Of a DNA stretch of 64,000 nt, positions 33,561 through 45,459 are shown piece by piece. This stretch comes from Cydia pomonella (Eukaryota; Arthropoda; Insecta; Lepidoptera; Tortricidae). Location of the stretch: assembly GCF_033807575.1 (NCBI RefSeq), contig NC_084713.1, positions 21,489,389 through 21,553,388 on the forward strand, given 5' to 3'. Numbering within the stretch: the stretch's first letter is position 1; the number at the start of each line of letters is the position of its first letter. The notes under the pieces were generated by a model that worked only from the letters and a program-made list of their open reading frames with translations, was not told the origin of the DNA and did not search any database. Position numbers and translations under genes: made by a program.

Positions 33561-35454
33561 AGAGCGATCGAGTATATTCCTTCAACAGGATGCTCTCTTA
33601 CAGCATATAAAAAGGGCTTAACAGACCCACATTGGGACCAATTTACCTGAATAGCGACCCACAAATGCTAGATTCTTGCAACTAAGCTTGGCGAAAGAAA
33701 AATGATGGACCAGCGTACACCTCTTTGTAGAAAACCCTTCCTGATGCTAGTCTCAGCTGCAAGGAGCTATTGTCTTGCAAGTGCAAAGAACGCTGTACAG
33801 GGTGTGGGTGAGTAAAACACGGATTTAAATACACTATGCTTTGCGCATGCGAAGTGGCATGCTCTGGGACAAAATAACACGTAAAAAAAAAATTTAATTA
33901 GTGTGTAACTTTAATTAGCTAGATCCGGAGTAAATTACAATAAAACGATCTCAGTATTCTTAATTTTGATAATAATACTTTTATCGAAAATATTACTTTA
34001 CTATAAATATCGTTCAGCAAGTTACCTTTACTTAAACATCATTTGCCTTGCAAATTGTATTGAAACAGCCATCCGACTCTTGGTGGTGTCATCCGGTATG
34101 GAACAAAAATAGTGTAATTTGCTTGTTTATAAACCGATTTTCAAAATTTTAATGGAATTTAATAGCTTACTAATGTAGCATTCATATCTTGATACAATGT
34201 TTTCCTGTAAAGTTACTAGTAAAGTTGATGAAAACAAAAAACGGATTTTTTTTTCGGGAAAATTTAAATAAAACTTAAAATTTCTCGCAAATTATGGTAC
34301 TTACAAGGTCAAATGTATAAACGATATAGTAGCGCATTTAATTTTGCTTTTTATGACACCCCACACAAGCTTACATGTGATATACTTTCTGTGGTATACG
34401 CAATATTCTGAACACGGCACCGGCCATTTTGATGTCGTCATAACTGGTGACTTAACCACGTTAGAAACTGTCTCCCGATGGTTTTTTTTATCAAAATAAC
34501 ATGCTTAACAACATACTAAATTATGGTGCTGGTTTCATCAAAGGCACCTTTTGGGCCCTATATGACCCTAAGGGAAGCGCCTTCATACCTACTCGTATAA
34601 CATTTTTTTATACAATCAAACACATTTGAATAAGTAGTCGATAAAGCGGTCAAACACCGATAGATTATTAATATGTTGTAACATGACATCACTATTTTTG
34701 ATCTCACATAGACAATTTACGCACAAACTTACATTTCATTTTTGGTCGCACTTTTGAAGTTTGACAGTCGTTCTTGATATCCTATTTCTATGTATCCGGA
34801 TCCGAAAAATTGTCGGATATTGCAAACCCTAGCTGCGCGCTGCGCTATCTCCCCGCCCCGCGCGCCCCGCGCCGTGTGCGGCAACCACCGTCGCTTGCAG
34901 TTCGTTGCGATTAATTCTATTTACTTTTTGACAAATTTCCGGTAAAAAAAATCTATTTTTTATTTAGTGCAAATGTAGTGTCTTTAGATAAGTACCGTTT
35001 TTAAAATTTTCACGTCTCTCTTAATTTCCCCCGAAGCACAATGTACAAAATAATTAAAAATACATGTTCCATAATTTGCCCAGGCGTGCAAAGTTAACTG
35101 AATGTTTATAATGCTTTAAAAAGCTTAACTTGAGATTGCACCAACCGACTGACTTATCCTCGAGCCGCAATCGAAAAAAATTTTTTTTTTAGGGTATCAT
35201 ACATTGCACATCTTTTTAATTAAGATATACTATGCACCAAGGTGTTCTCTATACACTACTTAGCTTGAACCCAATAGCTTTTAATTTACTCCAAAATTAC
35301 GGCACTTTATAGTTTATACCTAAAATTTAACGGTCTTCCGTACATAATAGAAACGGTGCAACTCGGGGGAAATAATCTAGTTGCGCCATCTAACGAATCC
35401 AAAAAAAGCACGACTACACGACTTACTTCCATACTTTTCGTTAACTTGACTATA

Positions 35455-35512
35455 CTACTGTGGGACTTAATCAATTTGTGTAATAATGTCCTAAAATATT
35501 TATGTATTTTAT
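35455..35512 (+). repeat. SINE family 1, 3' tail only
   Basis: CTACTGTGGGACTTAATCAA followed by TTTGTGTAATAATGTCC, the last 55-60 bases of SINE family 1. Confidence 0.65.
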
Positions 35513-35519
35513 TTGTCTG

Positions 35520-36329
35520 TCTTCGTTTGGTGAGCTATACGATAATTTAATAATAAACAATTGTCAGTGATTTGCATATAAAATAAAATTTAATATGAAA
35601 TTATAATATGCGTATACCTTTTACCTGAAAACATTAGGCTTATAGCCTAATAAAATAATTATTTGTGCAACAAGAAAGGAAAGTTAGTTTTTCTTGCGAG
35701 TGTTGATTTTGAGTCCGGAGTAAGCGAAAGATTCTAAGTTAGAATCTTGAGCGTAGCGAGGGACTCAAAAACATGAGATGTAAAATATCTTTGCTCTCGT
35801 GTTGCACATACAACTATTCACCTCAGTAGTGAGAACATATTAAAGGTTAAAAAAATTCAACATCAAGTAAAGTTTTTATTACTGTATTCATGGTCTTCAC
35901 TAAATTAAAAAGCTACTTGAGCTCTGGAGTGAGGAAAGTCGTACTTTGGTCACTCCCAGAAGTGAGGAATGAAGTAGGCTTGTTCGAGCTGCTGAGGTGA
36001 AAAGTAAATTATAACATAGTTCAAATATACAGTAAAATCTGCCAATACCAAACACGTGCAATATGGCCATATAATTTTATTGTCTAACCTTGCCAAATAC
36101 TTAGTTTACTTTCGCTAAGTCCTATCTTACACTTCTTTCATACAGAAATGAACTTTATAATAACGGAATAAGTTTTTTTTGCTGTGAAACGTTGCATCTG
36201 ATAGGAGTTGTTCGAATGGATAGGATTTAGCGCTTTACGATTGGCCGTCGGCTTAATGCCAATTTTATACACGTTCGAACATGGATTCATTGAGCATCGA
36301 AAGCTGGAAGTACCTACGTAGTTATATAC
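35520..36329. other. Spacer of the fold-back element, no gene seen
   Basis: AT-rich, no recognisable gene or bounded repeat. Confidence 0.5.
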
Positions 36330-36337
36330 TACGTAGT

Positions 36338-36550
36338 TAGGGTTGCCATCTCAAAAATTTGGAAACCAGGACAAGACGCGTGAAAACCCCGGATTTTAGA
36401 GTCCAGAACCCGGACATGTCAACAGGTTTTTTTAAACAGGTTGTGCGTGTCGCGGGCGGCCTAACACTTTAAATTTTTAAACCCGGACTACAAATGAATG
36501 CCCTCTAAACTAGGACAAATCCGGGGAAACCCGGACGGTTGGCAACCCTA
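36338..36550. mobile_element. hAT-type MITE, 213 bp, perfect 8-bp target duplication
   Basis: Ends TAGGGTTGCCATCTC and GGTTGGCAACCCTA are inverted. TACGTAGT lies directly outside both ends (36330-36337, 36551-36558). Non-coding inside. Confidence 0.85.
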
Positions 36551-36559
36551 TACGTAGTA

Positions 36560-37739
36560 TAAGTAGTTCCTACAAATGAAAATTCACTGTAATGGCAGAC
36601 TCCAACAAAAAGTAGAAAGCTAGAAAAAGTGCGAAAATATGTCTAATTATCATTTAATTTCCTTTTATTACCGTGCATGCCATAACAGTATAAGTTTAGG
36701 ATAAAATAGCCAGTAATATAGCCCAGGGACATGACGACATTTGTTTTAAACAAAAATATTTTTTTGCAGAACTTAAAACGTTAAAAACCCGCGCGATGGC
36801 CATATCTCCCGCCGCAAGCTTATCGCGTTTATTCCCTTCTAATTTCCTGGTGTTACACTCCCTCTTTTCATTGGATTTTTAAACTTCCTTTACGTTCTCG
36901 GCCTCATTTTCCTTAGAACGTTTAGAGTTTGTTCTATTTAACAATAATAACAATATTTGTGTCAATGATTTATTATAACTCAAGATTGGTTATAGGCATT
37001 CCAACATTGAAGCGCTTATCTTGTGACAATTTGTACAATTTGCTTTTAGTCGCTTCTGGGCAAGCGAGAAATGTGCCCGTGCTAACGAGCTCCCGCTCAC
37101 AGAAAGAGAAAGAGACATAAGCTCATGTTTAACAACGAGTATGAGAAATATGAATGGAATGCGAAAATTGATCAAAAATAACAATTTCTTCGTAGTTATA
37201 GAAATAAATGTGGAAGTCTTTTTGTGACTTATGTATGAGTATAACCTATCCATAGTTAATATAGTAAGACTAGTGGCCTTGTGTACTGTAGAACTCACGT
37301 TAAGCTAAGAAAATATAAAAATGAAAAATACTTATTTCATTGAGTTTTTATCACAGTGAACTCACAATGGTCTTAGGCGTCTTAGACGCTATTAGCATTT
37401 CCGCATTTTGAAAAATTTCCAAAAAACAGGATTGACAAAAGAAATATATTTAATCATAGAATCTTGTCACAAAATTTCACGAGAATCGGTTAATAATTGC
37501 GACCTGTAGATACGGACATACGAAAACAAAATGCCAGAGTCGATACGGGGAATTTCGATAAAACGCAACGCTACGGCGAATAATATCATTGATTAAAGTG
37601 CCCTTTCCAGTTGTACGACAATTTTTTTACAAGCTTTTATTTACTTTCACCTGACCGTTGTCTGTTTGTAATCAAATCTTGCAAGTTAAATTTGACCCAC
37701 TTCGCGGTTTCCGATGAAGCTGAAAATTTGCATACATAT
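36560..37739. other. Spacer of the fold-back element, no gene seen
   Basis: No recognisable gene. Frames up to about 100 codons on either strand carry no domain I recognise. Confidence 0.5.
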
Positions 37740-37965
37740 GTAAGTCGGGTGACAATGCAATATTATGGTACCATCGAGATGATCTGATGATGGAGACAGG
37801 AGGTGGCCATAGGAACTCTGTGATAAAACAACGTAACCTAATTGTGTTTGGGGTTTTTAGAATTGTCTCGATGAGTATTAGTTACTAGTGGAAAGAAAAG
37901 TACAGTCAGCGATAAAACCTTGTACCAAAAATGAAATTTTTGCCAAAAATTTACTTATGTTAAGG
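37740..37965 (+). repeat. Single-copy relative of the 120-bp unit, in the spacer
   Basis: ACCATCGAGATGATCTGATG, ATGGAGACAGGAGGTGGCCA, GGAACTCTGTGAT, TTGTGTTTGGGG and TCTCGATGAGTATT occur in the same order and spacing as blocks of the tandem unit (ACCATCGATCTAGATGAAG, GATGGAGTCAGGAGTTGG, AGAACTCCTAAT, GTGTTTGGGC, CTGACGAGTACC). It is followed by TACAGTCAGCGATAAAACC. Confidence 0.65.
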
Positions 37966-38278
37966 TATAGCCAGCAAACGAGCAGACGAGCCGCCTGATG
38001 GGAAGCGGTCATCGTCGAACATGGACATAAGCAACACCATAGGAGCCACTTAAGCGTTGCCGACCCTCGAGAACCCTAAATACCCGATTCTTGAAGAATC
38101 CCATGTCGTAGCGCAAAGGAAATACCTCAGGAGGCAAGTCATTCCACATTCTGCACGTTCTAGGAAGAAATGAGCAACTAATGCCGTGTTTTCAGCCGTA
38201 GAATAAAATGGCGTCCATAAAGGGATAACAAAACGTCTGTTATCGTCCATGCGTTAGGAAGTGCTGAGTTTTCCGTGT

Positions 38279-38841
38279 TTTTAGGGTTCTGTAGCCAAAT
38301 GGCAAAAAACGGAACCCTTATGGATTCGTCATGTGACATGTCTGACTGTCTGTCCGTTCGTATGTCACAGCCATTTTTTTCATATAAGAACTAGACTGTT
38401 GAAACTTGGTAAGTAGATGTATTCTGTGAACCGCATTAAGATTTTTACACAAAAATAGAACAAAAAACGACAGATTTTGGGGGTTCCCCATACTTAGAAT
38501 TAAAACTCAAAAAATTTTTTTTCATCATACCCATACGTATGGGGTATTTATGGATAGGTCTTCAAAAATAATATTCAGGTTTCTTATACCATTTATTTCT
38601 AAACTGAATAGTTTGCGCGAGAGACGCTTCCAAAGTGGTAAAATGTGTCCCCCCCCCCCTGTAACTTCTAAAATAAGAGAATGATAAAACTAAAAAAAAT
38701 ATATGATGTACATTACCATGCAAACATCCACCGAAAATTGGTTTGAACGAGATCTAGTAAGTAGTTTTTTTTATATGTCATAAATGGTACGGAACCCTTC
38801 ATGGCCGAGTCCGACTCGCACTTGGCCGCTTTTTTGGAGTG
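38279..38841 (+). repeat. Dispersed repeat family D, long copy
   Basis: Starts TTTTAGGGTTCTGTAGCCAA, has CTGTCTGTCCGT runs, and ends CCGAGTCCGACTCGCACTTG followed by GCCGCTTTTTT. Fragments of the same family: 33481-33560, 48757-49080, 50740-50786, 61127-61345 and 10131-10150. Class unknown. Confidence 0.65.
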
Positions 38842-38875
38842 TCACTGTTGACGCTTTGACCCTTGTTTGGGATTT

Positions 38876-41800
38876 TAAGAGTCCTTATTCCTACAGACGA
38901 GCGTATTTTGTAAAATGCTTCCTTTTTCATTCAAGATTACGACGTAACTATTAGTATTTATTCAAAAACTGATAACGTACTTAAATAATCGTTTCCTAAA
39001 CTAGGGGCTCCAACAGTTCAAAATTTCATTTTCTCTTTTAAACCTCTTTTTTAATGAGGTTTTTTGGGAGTCTTTTCCAAATTTTGCAATGAGATGTGGC
39101 GTTTCGGTTCTCAATTTTGCTATAAACAAGAATCATTTGGTACATGAATGACTACAATTTGATTCAACATATCTCGTACGAGGGGCTGGAATGATTAACA
39201 ATCGAAGATTCATTTGAAAAAACTGATAAAATACCTTCCGAGTTTTCTTCATTTTTTTGGCGAAAACAGGGTTTTATTATATTTTATTTCCGCAAATTGT
39301 ACGCATATTTTGCTTTAAAAATAATATTATAGCAAACTGTAACTTTATGTTAACCTATAAAAAAAAAATCGTAACTATGGGACCTACATTGCCGTAAATT
39401 TATATTTTTTTAAAACACGTATAAATCACGCAGCAGCGACGCCCCGCTCTCAGTCCGCGCGGAGCGCGCTTAGAGGACGGACCTGTGCTCGATTGTCAGG
39501 TATTCGTTGCGATCGTAATCAGCTACGGAGTTCCGAGAAGTGCTATATACTGCGATTAGAAAATCTTAATAAAAGTTCATTTTTTACAGTATGCCTAACA
39601 GACTCGCTTATTGATGGATTTTCAGTGTTACTTTTTTTTTAATACTAAGTCGGTGGCAAACAAGCATACGGCCCGCATATGTACGCCTGCAACTCCAGAG
39701 GAGTTACATGCGCGTTGCCGACCCTAACCCCCTCCCGCCCCTCGTTGAGCTCTGGCAACCTTACTCACCGGCAGGAACACAACACTATGAGTAAGGTCTA
39801 GTGTTATTTGGCTGCGATTTTCTGAAAAACGCATTTTCACTTGAAATTACGTTAGGGTTTGCATTATTATTTTTGACCCGGATGAAGTCCAAGTTCTCAT
39901 GATGGAGTCAGGAGTTGGTCACCAGAACTCCTAATCTACTAATTATAATCCCATCGTGTTTGGGCTCAAAAGATTTGCCCTGACGAACACCATCGATCTA
40001 GATGAGGTCCAGGGTCTCATGATGGAGTCAGGAGTTGGTCACTAGAACTCCTAATCTACTCATTATAATTCCATCGTGTTTGGGCTCAACAGAGTTGCCC
40101 TGATGAGCACCTTCAATCTAGATGAGGTCCAGGGTCTCATGATGGAGTCAGGAGCTGGTCACCAGAACTCCTAATCTACTCATCATAACTCCATCGTGTT
40201 TGGGTTCAATAGAGTTGCCCTGACGAGCACCATCAATCTAGATGAGGTCCAGGGTCTCATGATGGAGTCAGGAGCTGGTCACCAGAACTCCTAATCTACT
40301 CATCATAACTCCATCGTGTTTGGGCTCAATAGATTTGCCCTGATGAGCACCATCGATCTAGATGAGGTCCAGGGTCTCATGATGGAGTCAGGAGTTGGTC
40401 ACCAGAACTCCTACTCTACTCATCATAACTCCATCGTGTTTGGGCTCAATAGAGTTGCCCTGACGAGCACCTTCAATCTAGATGAGGTCCAGGGTCTCAT
40501 GATGGAGTCAGGAGCTGGTCACCAGAACTCCTAATCTACTCATCATAACTCCATCGTGTTTGGGTTCAATAGAGTTGCCCTGACGAGCACCATCAATCTA
40601 GATGAGGTCCAGGGTCTCATGATGGAGTCAGGAGCTGGTTACCAGAACTCCTAATCTACTCATCATAACTCCATCGTGTTTGGGCTCAATAGATTTGCCC
40701 TGACGAGCATCATCAATCTAGATAAAGTCCAGGGTCTCATGATGGAGTCAGGAGTTGGTCAATAGAACTCCTAATCTACTCATTATAATTCCAACGTGTT
40801 TGGGCTCAAAAGATTTGCCCTGATGAGCACCATCGATCTAGATGAGGTCCAGGGTCTCATGATGGAGTCAGAAAGTTGGTCACCAGAACTCCTAATCTAC
40901 TCATCATAACTCCATCGTGTTTGGGCTCAATAGATTTGCCCTGATGAACACCATCGATCTAGATGAGGTCCAGGGTCTCATGATGGAGTCAGGAGTTGGT
41001 CACCAGAACTCCTAAACTACTCATCATAACCTCATCGTGTTTGGGCTCAATAGATTTGCCCTGACGAGCATCATCAATCTAGATAAAGTCCAGGGTCTCA
41101 TGATGGAGTCAGGAGTTGGTCACCAGAACTCCTAATCTACTCATCATAACTCCATCGTGTTTGGGCTCAATAGATTTGCCCTGATGAACACCATCGATCT
41201 AGATGAGGCCCAGGGTCTCATGATGGAGTCAGGAGTTGGTCACCAGAACTCCTAATCTACTCATCATAACTCCATCGTGTATGTGCTCAATAGAGTTGCC
41301 CTGACGAGCACCATCAATCTAGATCAGGTCCAGGGTCTCATGATGGACTCAGAAGTTGATCACCAGAACTCCTAGTCTATTCATCATAACTCCATCGTGT
41401 TTGGGCTCAAAAGATTTGCCCTGACGAGTACCATCGATCTAGATTAAGTCGAGGGTCTCATGATGGACTCAGTAGGTGGTCACCAGAACTCCTAATCTAT
41501 TCATCATAATGGTAATTTGATGGTGCTTGTCGGAGTAAATCTAATGAGCCCAAACACGATGGAGTTATGATAAATAGATTACGAGTTCTGGTGACCAACT
41601 CCTGACTCCATCATGAGACCCTGGACTTCATCTAGATCGATGGTACTCGTCAGGGCAAATCTTTTGAGCCCAAACACGATGGAATTATAATGAGTAGATT
41701 AGGAGTTCTAGTGACCAACTCCTGACTCCATCATGAGACCCTGAACATCATCTAGATTGATGGTGCTCGTGAGGGCAAATCTATTGAGCCCAAACACGAT

Positions 41801-43457
41801 GGAGTTATGACGAGTAGATTAGGAATTATGGTGACCAACTCCTGACTCCATCATGAGACCCTGGACTTCATCTAGATCGATGGTACTCGTCAGGGCAAAT
41901 CTTTTGAGCCTAAACACGATGGAATTATAATGAGTAGATTAGGAGTTCTAGTGACCAACTCCTAACTCCATCATGAGACCCTGAACATCATCTAGATTGA
42001 TGGTGCTCGTGAGGGCAAATCTATTGAGCCCAAACACGATGGAGTTATGATGAGTAGATTAGGAATTATGGTGACCAACTCCTGACTCCATCATGAGACC
42101 CTGGACTTCATCTAGATCGATGGTACTCGTCAGGGCAAATCTTTTGAGCCCAAACACGATGGAATTATAATGAGTAGATTAGGAGTTCTGGTGACCAACT
42201 CCTGACTCCATCATGAGACCCTGGACTTCATTTAGATCGATGGTACTCGTCAGGGCAAATCTATTGAGCTCGAATACGATGGAATTATAATGAGTAGATT
42301 AGGAGTTCTAGTGACCTACTCCTGACTCCATCATGAGACCCTGGACTTCATCTAGATTGATGGTGCTCATCAGGGTAAATCTATTGAGCCCAAACTCGAT
42401 GGAGTTATGATGAGTAGATTAGGAGTTCTGGGGAGTTCTGGTGACCAACTCCTGACTCCGTCATGAGACCCTGGACCTCATCTAGATCGATGGTGTTCGT
42501 CAGGGCAAATCTTTTGAGCCCAAGCACGATGGAATTATAATGAGTAGATTAGGAATTAGGAGTTCTGGTGACCAACTCCTGACTCCATCATAAGAACCTG
42601 GATGGACTTCATTCGGGTCAAAAATAATAATACAAACCCTAACGTGATTTCAAATAACACTGAAACTCTATAGCACTAATGTGCGCAAACGATTGGCATC
42701 TTGACTACGCAGCATGGGTGCGTAGCCACCATGCCAATCGATACGACAACGAAACACTATCTGTCTCTCTCTCGTACTAATATGCACAAACGATTGGCAT
42801 CTTGGCTGGGCAGCATGGGTGCGTAGCCAACATGCCAAACGTTTACGATACGACAAGGAAACACTATCTGTCTCTCTATCGCACTAATATGCGCAATCGA
42901 TTGGCTTCTTGGCTAGGTATCATGGGTGCGTAGCCAACATGCCAATCGTTTACGATACGACAACGAAACACTACTCTCTCTCTATCGCACTAATATACGC
43001 AAACGATTGGTATTTTGGCTAGGCACTAAGCAAGTGTGTGGCCAACATGCCAATCGTTTACGATACGACAACGAAACACTATCTGTCTCTCTATCGCACT
43101 AATATACTTTATTTATACCTGCAGTCATTTAGTAACTTCTTCATTTTCCATTGGTGTGAAAGAGACAGAATAAAGAGCAAGGGTTATAGTACACTCTGTA
43201 GTCTGTACACTTAGTAGTAGTGTACATAAAAAAAAAAAACTACTGTGCATATACAATAAAATAAAGAGTGCCCATATGATATCATATGACACTAAAATTA
43301 ATGTTGCTTGAAATTATATTGAAAACTATCAAGATTATTCTAGTCTGCATTGAAACGCGCGTCGCGTTGCCGGCGCTCGCGTACCGAGCGCCAACGCCAT
43401 CTATCGAGCGTTATTTCGTGAAATCGGAGAACGCTTCAAGGATTAAGGGCTCTTAAT
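38876..43457 (-). repeat. Right inverted arm of the fold-back element
   Basis: Reverse complement of 26197-30778 with the same sub-blocks in mirror order: inner single-copy part, family B fragment (39646-39800), nested fold-back of 120-bp units (about 39842-42659, inversion point near 41515), 107-bp stem-loops (about 42664-43108) and terminus. Confidence 0.85.
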
Positions 43458-43700
43458 GTCAAGAGATCGGATATCCTGAAAACGTAAATTTTACAAGCTT
43501 TATTGTTTGATTATTCCTGTATTCCTGTGTATAACGTGCTAACAAATTAGCTATCTATATACATATAAGAGATGGTACTTTATATTAAAACAATTAAAAT
43601 TAAATAAGAAAACTTTTCAATGTGTTTTTTTTTACCGAATAAAATACATTTTTTTTTAATTCTAATCTAAAAATAATCATCATGTGCATTTAACTGATTG

Positions 43701-43836
43701 TACAGTAACGTCTGAAAATATCGATACGAAAAATGTGCCGCAAATATGTATACACTACCTTTATATATGGCCAATAAAGTCGTGTATACATATTTTTGGC
43801 ACTTTTTTCGTATCGATATTTTCAGACTTGACCGTA
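43701..43836. mobile_element. Palindromic mariner-type MITE, 136 bp including TA on both sides
   Basis: About 53-base inverted arms containing GTCTGAAAATATCGATACGA and ATATGTATACA around a loop of roughly 28 bases, with TA at both outer ends. The right end inverted reads TACGGTCAAGTCTG. Confidence 0.75.
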
Positions 43837-44019
43837 CCCGTACCATGCCATGAATCAAAACTTAAACGCATTTACTTTCTGTACATCTCGCTTGCACTTA
43901 TATGCGAGTACAAGCGAGATGCATGGAGAGTAAGTTACGTTCTTGATAGCGTTTATGTCAGTACCGAACTGATGGTAGCCACAAAGATGTTTACAGTACA
44001 TCTGTACAAAAAACTGGTG

Positions 44020-44240
44020 TGGTCAACAAACAGAAGCTGTCACTCGGTTAGAGCCCCGCGTATTCTGATGCTGCAGCCTCAAAAATACCGCACTGCTGCC
44101 TTTAGGGGAAGTTTTAGGTATCGGGCCACCAAATGTTGGAACAACATACCTCCACCAATCAGAATATTAAAAAGTAAGCCTCAATTTAAAATTAAATTAC
44201 GCCAATACCTATTAGAAACCCAAAAACGAAGTGCCTAAAA
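44020..44240 (+). pseudogene. LINE reverse-transcriptase C-terminal fragment
   Basis: The plus-strand frame reads YRTAAFRGSFRYRATKCWNN, IPPPIRILKS and FKIKLRQYLLE before a stop, matching the F-R-x-S-F-x-x-R-A-x-x-x-W-N-x-L-P C-terminal text of Jockey/CR1-like LINEs. Upstream parts are absent. Confidence 0.65.
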
Positions 44241-44445
44241 CTTAACCCCACCTGACCACACCATTACCTGCCGTTACCTATCCACTTGCGCTCACATCTT
44301 ATAAATTAATAAGTATAATAACTACGTGTCATATTTTCTTGCAAATATTTACAGTACCTACATACTTACAGTACAAATATATGTAATATGCATATATATT
44401 TATACATATAAGTACATTGACTAGCGCTGCACTGGTCGTTTATAA

Positions 44446-44715
44446 TAATTAAATAAATAATAAATATTATAGGACATTGTTACACAAATTGACTAAGTCC
44501 CACAGTAAGCTCAATAAGGCTTGTGTTGAGGGTACTTAGACTACGATATATATAATATATAAATATTTATAAATACTTAAATACATAGAAAACACCCATG
44601 ACTCAGGAACAAATATCCATGCTCATCACACGAATAAATGCCCTTACCAGGATTTGAACCCGGGACCATCGGCTTCATAGGCAGGGTCACTACCCACTAG
44701 GCCAGACCGGTCGTC
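44446..44715 (-). repeat. SINE family 1
   Basis: Complete minus-strand copy, tail AAATAAATAATAAATATT at left, head GACGACCGGTCTGGCCTAGT at right. Confidence 0.8.
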
Positions 44716-44724
44716 AATTATTAG

Positions 44725-45012
44725 TGTCGTCGGTTTATTAGTGTAGATTTTAATATTCTGACGGAAGATCAGCGCTGTGTCTGCAGCATTTATGGTGAGT
44801 CAGCGCCTATTCTTTACCACAACACATGACCCTCTACTAATATCTCTATTAATCTAAAAATAAGACACGTAATACATTGTTATTGATATTAGTGTCAAAT
44901 TGTATGTTACTTTTTCTTTGTCTCTTGTCAATTTTCTTTTTCTCTTGATATTTGTTTGTGTCACAAAGCATGTAAGTTGTGGTTGGATAAAGATTTTATC
45001 TATCTATCTACA
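44725..45012 (+). repeat. LINE 3' tail
   Basis: Ends GTTGGATAAAGATTTTATC and a short TATC microsatellite. Non-coding, so only the 3' UTR is left. Confidence 0.4.
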
Positions 45013-45459
45013 TACGGTGCTACTTTCCCGCTCTAGTGCGAAAATAAGCATATTACATTACTGTTTCGAACATTTAAAGGGCCATATGTACTGTAAAACG
45101 TTGTACGATACATGTGCGAATAGATAATTCGTGTTTTAATTTATCGCCACTTTTTTCGAATTTCCTATTTTTCGCACTTGTGTCGTAATGTACTATAATA
45201 TTGACACTCTATATGAGTGTAAATTAAGAGTAAGGTAAAAGAGGTTCTAGAATCTGTTCAATGAGGTAACGTTTAATTATATCGATAACAGGGTATTTTT
45301 ACAAAGCAGTTAATTCGAATTTCTTATTTTAAATTCCAATTTCCTACAAAACAATATCATAATAGTATTTTATACAATCGTGGTATAATAGAGAGCTTTT
45401 CAGTCGAGTACCGTGTTTAGGCAACGATGCTTGCTGAGTTGCCTAAGTAAGTAATAAGT

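Larger units (their letters stand above)
32046..34831. mobile_element. hAT-like element, 2.79 kb, perfect 8-bp target duplication
   Basis: Begins TAGGGTTTGAGATCCGGATA and ends TATTGCAAACCCTA, giving inverted TAGGGTTTG ends with ATCCGGAT-type subterminal motifs. GCTGCGCG stands immediately outside both ends (32038-32045, 34832-34839), an 8-bp duplication typical of hAT. A further TTGCAAACCCTA at 33399-33410 suggests a second copy or a composite. No hAT transposase could be recognised. The 91-bp element at 59987-60077 has the same ends. Confidence 0.8.
26197..43457. mobile_element. Giant fold-back element, 17.26 kb, with 4.58-kb inverted arms
   Basis: Position x in 26197-30778 matches the complement of about 69654 minus x in 38876-43457. 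The agreement holds at both arm ends and in every block I compared. The first difference from the outer end is at 26218. Two T runs differ by one base (near 30284 and 30431). Outer ends are ATTAAGAGCCCTTAATCC. GTCAA lies directly outside each end (26192-26196, 43458-43462), a possible 5-bp target duplication. TTAA inside the ends allows an alternative reading with a TTAA duplication, as in piggyBac or Kolobok. The spacer (30779-38875) has no recognisable transposase, so mobility must come from elsewhere. Long tandem-repeat arms recall Drosophila Foldback/Galileo, but those use longer duplications. The superfamily is unassigned. Confidence 0.85.

Noticed and set aside
40316..40534. Open frames of about 70 codons repeating a 40-residue unit in the 120-bp arrays (also mirrored at 29118-29336)
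   Set aside because: The 120-base period is a multiple of three, so any frame without a stop in one unit stays open until a mutated unit. Most units have a stop in this frame (CTCCTAATC), and there is no start, splice or family support.
42668..42856. Open frame over the 107-bp repeats (mirror at 26796-26984)
   Set aside because: It lies entirely in stem-loop repeats, is repeated in mirror image in the other arm, and resembles no protein.
43667..43858. Open frame over the palindrome at 43701-43836
   Set aside because: The sequence is a MITE hairpin; both strands give similar open frames because it is palindromic.
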